From positions 1,013,501 to 1,077,500 of the forward strand of contig JAFCIZ010000002.1 in assembly GCA_017871115.1 (NCBI GenBank): 64,000 nucleotides of DNA, read 5' to 3'. Position numbers and translations under genes: made by a program. Under the pieces are notes generated by a model, which saw nothing but the letters and a program-made list of their open reading frames with translations, was not told the origin of the DNA and did not search any database. This DNA comes from Cunninghamella blakesleeana (lineage: Eukaryota > Mucoromycota > Mucoromycetes > Mucorales > Cunninghamellaceae). Positions 60,704 through 64,000 of this stretch are shown here, one piece after another. Every line of letters starts with the position of its first letter. Positions within the stretch are counted from its first letter, which is position 1.

Positions 60704-61110
60704 AAAAAGAAAAAAAAACCAAGAAAAAAAATATATGATGTTAATTTATGCTATCCTATGTTTATTCTATGCTTTTATGTTTATATTTCATTTTATTTTA
60801 TATTTACTTCCTTTCATTATTCGTATATATACACACCCCATTTTTATATTTTACCTTTTATTTTACTGTTATTATATTTTGTATAGAATTTATTACCTTT
60901 GTATATTAGACCTTTTTTTAATATAATACTTTGATGAATATGCTGTTGTTGTTGTTGTTGTTGTTGTTGATAATCGTGAAAATAATAATAAAAAACCCAT
61001 TATTAAAATCATATTCGTACATATATACATACATATATAAATATTTGCAAAAGATGTTCAAAAAAAAAAAAAAACAAGGGTCGTGTACAGTGAAAACGTG
61101 TAGATGTTGT
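60704..61110. other. Convergent intergenic region with a (TTG)n tract
   Basis: It is shared 3' DNA of the WWE gene and the small minus-strand gene. A TTG/GTT trinucleotide run lies at about 60943-60969. No gene is seen. Confidence 0.5.
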
Positions 61111-61626
61111 TTATACTGCCAACAGATCTTGATAAAACGGGATAGGATCATCTTCAAAATCGATCTCTTCCTAATTTGGTATAAATGCGGAGAAATAGGA
61201 ACAATCAATATAACAACAATATCTATAAATAATTCTTTTTCTTTTTCCTTTTTACGTAACTCACAAGTTTCTCTCGTAGGTAAATTTTCTAATAGTGTAC
61301 CAAGAATACTATTAAAATAAGAATATTTATTAATGCTAATCGTCTTGGCTATAAACTTTTAATTGTTTTATATTATTTTACTTTACTGCGGATGGTTTAT
61401 GCCCTTTCCATATTCTTCGATGTTGTAAAAATTCTCTATTGATTTCTTCTTGTTCTGATATCAGTATGCTGATAATAAATACATCTTTACATTTATCTAA
61501 TTCTTGTAACATTAATTCATTTGTCTTATTTGTATTATCCAGCCGAAGTTCAGCTTGGTTAGTTGTTATATTCTTATTTAAATATAATATAAAATAAAAA
61601 AAAAAAAAACGGATGATATTTAGCAT
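61111..61626 (-). CDS. Small unknown protein, tentative four-exon model
   Basis: The model (61626-61611, 61553-61382, 61308-61218, 61170-61111) encodes 112 residues with phases that agree. The middle exons read well as protein (NELMLQELDKCKD, EINREFLQHRRIWKGHKPSA, GTLLENLPTRETCELRKKEK), and the last exon ends IDFEDDPIPFYQDLLAV with a stop at 61111. No family is recognised; charged helices dominate. Two donors are weak: GTTTTT after the 16-nt first exon and GTTGTT (or the nearby GTTCCT) before the last exon. The start and last junction could therefore be wrong, but the exon pair 61553-61382 and 61308-61218 is well supported by the frame-restoring splice. Confidence 0.55.
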
Positions 61627-62973
61627 TTTCTTATTTACGTATGTAAAAAAAAATAAGTACTTGAATATATATTTCTTTTTATATTTGATTTGTTGATTTT
61701 CTTTTTTTGACTAATTTCCCTAAAAAGTATAAAACAAGAAAAAAATATGTCTCCCATCATTATATATTTATCATCATGTTTATTATTATTATTATGCATT
61801 CATCCTCTATATTATATATATATACCAAGCGTTTTAGAAATAGTCTTTTATTACCTCTAATAACATATCTAGTTTTTTTGTGTTGTCGTTTTGTGCATTT
61901 TCCTTGAAATAAGTTATATATTTAATAAATCTTATATTTCTCTCCTTTTCTTGATTGTATATAAATATATATGCAAAGTATCTACTCGTTTATTATTATT
62001 GCTATTACCTATACTAAATGATGGGATAGTTTTTTTTTAAGAAAAATCAAAAACTCTTCGTTCAATATCAATTGAAGCAGATAAGGCTATATTTAAAGTA
62101 AAAAATGTAGCTATAGTGCGATTATCAATAATTGTTTTATAAGCAATATGATAAAAGAGCAAAAAAAATAATATGCATCAACAGTTTCTTTTATACACTA
62201 TTTTTAAACTCAGATATCTATAGTTACAAGTTTCTCCAGTATTAAAAATACGTTATCTATTTGTCATTGCGTCGATAAGCGGCGAACTGGGATTAAATAA
62301 ACATTATCTGTTCGATTGTATATTTTAAGTTCTCAATATTTAAAATAAAATTCCCACTTTTTTTCTGTGAAATATTGATATGCTAATTATGGAATGAGAA
62401 AAAATAACTTAAACTATATCTTGACGAAAAATTACACTATATTACCACGCATAATTAACTTATGGTTATCAAATAAAAGTTTTGTGCTCAAAAACTTTTT
62501 TTATTTTTATTTTTCATTGTTCAATATAAGTAATTCCATTAGTCATCTTGCCCAATCAAATATATGTTTCAATGTAAATAAAATGGAAAAGTGTACATTC
62601 TTAAAAGAGTAAATAAAAAGATAAATATGAGTTTTTTATTTTCTTTTTTAAAAAAAAGGATCGACTTTTAAACTCAGGTTTAAATTTAAATTTGATTTCA
62701 TTTTTCCTTTTCTTTCCATTTCTTTTCACTTTTCCACTTTTTTTTTTAATATATTTATTCTAGTATTATTCATATATTTTAATATAATTTTTTAAAATAT
62801 AAGTATAAGTATAAGAATACTATTACTATAATATAAAACATAAAAAGGTATATATATATTTATACATGCATACATGGATAGCATTCATATACTTTTTTTT
62901 TTTTTACGTATATCTTTAATACCTAAAACTAATATATATTAATATCAATATATGATTTTTTATCTGATTATAG
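61627..62973. other. Intergenic, no gene seen
   Basis: It lies upstream of the permease and of the small minus-strand gene. It is AT-rich, with a patch of more mixed composition at 62205-62300 that I could not fold into a tRNA or assign to a protein. The stretch immediately before the permease ATG (ATTATAG|ATG) looks like a 3' splice site, suggesting an intron in the 5' untranslated region. Confidence 0.5.
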
Positions 62974-63324
62974 ATGGGAGAAAAACCAGAAGTAATAATC
63001 TCGGAAAAAGGAAGTGATGTAAGTAGCGATGATGGAAATTACGATACAAAAAGGTTAGAAGCTCTTGGATATAAGCAAGAATTTAATCGTGAAGTGAATC
63101 AAGTTGTCCAGTGCGTATTTGGCTTTACAGTAGTAGGTATGTTTTTTATTTCCAATACTTATTTTTTTATTTTGTATTTGATTTCTATTCTAAATTTATC
63201 AGTTATCATATATGTAATTTCTTTTTTCTTTTTTATTTATTTTCTACATCTCATATTTAGCTTGCCTTCCAAATTGGCTCCTTAACTTTGGTTCAAATAT
63301 GGCTGCAGGTGGACCTGCAGGTAA

Positions 63325-63409
<85 letters not shown>

Positions 63410-64000
63410 GTTATAAACGGTATCGATTAAATAAAGAAAATTTACTAATAATAAAATCCATATTTTTTAATTATTATTATATTTATTACCTAAAAAAACT
63501 AGGGATATTTTGGAGTTGGATAATTGTAAGTCCATTTGTGATGTGTATTGGTTTATCAATATCAGAAGTTATCAGTGCATTTCCAGTCTCTGGGGGAATT
63601 TATTCATGTAAGAAAATAAAAATAATTTCTTTTCAAAATAAATTTATATTTTTAAGTGATTAGTTATGATGTAATATTAAACTTTGATTGATTTCTTTTT
63701 TAGGGTGCTTTTTACTAACAAATGAGAAATATGGTCCAAGTAAGTTTGAATATGGAATAATAAATATATAAAAAAGTAAACCTTATAACCTATTTTTAAA
63801 CTTAAAATATATTTTATGTTTTATTTCTATATTTTATTATTTTACTTTTTTACTTAGTTGTATCATGGTTTGCAGCCTATATCAATTTAGCAGGAATGAT
63901 AGCCACCCAAGGTAATATATATACATATAACATACATGTATTTGATGAAAAAAGAAAAGAATGTTTAGTTGTATTTATAAATATGCATTTTTTTATATAC
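62974..64000 (+). CDS. Amino-acid/GABA permease (APC family), 5' part
   Basis: Exons 62974-63136, 63261-63320, 63503-63607, 63704-63739 and 63858-63911 are visible; the gene continues past the window. The short cytosolic N-terminus (LEALGYKQEFNREVN) leads into the first membrane span, then GGPAGIFWSWIIVSPFVMCI and SEVISAFPVSGGIYSWCFLL. L-x-x-LGY-x-QEF-R and the FPVSGG(I/L)Y(S/Y)W signature are characteristic of fungal Uga4/Bat1/choline-type amino-acid and GABA permeases. These import nitrogen compounds across the plasma or vacuolar membrane. The ATG sits directly after a TTATAG acceptor-like sequence. Confidence 0.9.
63324..63411. repeat. (AAT)n trinucleotide microsatellite in an intron
   Basis: About 88 bp of perfect AAT/TAA repeats begin almost directly after the donor of the second coding intron of the permease. 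Confidence 0.95.

Noticed and set aside
61031..61320. Plus-strand frame with cysteines (TCRCCLYCQQ)
   Set aside because: It is the antisense of the small minus-strand gene, whose frames join across introns; no start context or homology was seen.
62205..62310. More GC-balanced patch considered as a tRNA or structured RNA
   Set aside because: No convincing acceptor stem or GTTCGA-type box B could be placed.

Overview
The window is nuclear DNA from a fungus. It is very AT-rich, its genes are split by many short spliceosomal introns (GTAAGT/GTAATA-type donors, TAG/CAG acceptors), and its conserved proteins are fungal in type: pirin, Rim2-like carrier, fungal Tom20, Mgr3-like TPR protein, Mkk1/2-type kinase, CFEM-like GPI protein. 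Base composition, serine/asparagine-rich proteins and gene content suggest an early-diverging lineage such as an AT-rich Mucoromycota. That placement is inference; no rRNA or other taxonomic marker is present. Introns were placed by hand. For every multi-exon gene given with a full exon list the summed exons are divisible by three and the reading phases agree across each junction.

Layout: 1-878 (-) partial unknown gene; 2135-3224 (+) pirin; 3679-5260 (+) mitochondrial pyrimidine-nucleotide carrier; 5749-6783 (-) SRA1-like protein; 7251-11339 (+) gamma-COP; 11806-12870 (+) unknown protein with a PP1-docking-like motif; 13722-14144 (+) small secreted acidic protein; 14570-16548 (-) Tom20 fused to a MYND/SET region; 16549-18783 mostly non-coding; 18784-21795 (-) ten-exon unknown; 23743-24519 (-) unknown with an internal duplication; 25021-25570 (-) CFEM-like GPI protein; 26169-29237 (+) RGS domain fused to an FAD/NAD oxidoreductase; 30340-35196 (+) RhoGEF; 35928-37457 (-) mitochondrial TPR protein; 37683-40363 (-) Nup96-like nucleoporin; about 41036-41690 (-) possible decayed gene; 42350-44650 (-) calponin-homology-like protein; 46261-48220 (+) subtilisin-like protease; 48596-52197 (-) AP-3 beta; 52861-54426 (-) eIF2alpha; 55213-57326 (+) MAPKK; 57764-58653 (-) profilin; 60500-60703 (+) stand-alone WWE domain; 61111-61626 (-) small unknown; 62974-64000 (+) amino-acid permease, cut by the window edge.

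There is no operon-like organisation and no mobile element or CRISPR. Genes are housekeeping (secretory coats gamma-COP and AP-3 beta, translation initiation, nuclear pore, mitochondrial import and transport) mixed with signalling genes (RGS, RhoGEF, MAPKK, profilin). The points most worth a second look are the Tom20-MYND/SET fusion with a degenerate SET core, the RGS-oxidoreductase fusion with a 12-nt micro-exon in a dinucleotide-binding motif, a profilin whose stop codon sits alone in its last exon, and a 56-A homopolymer inside an eIF2alpha intron.
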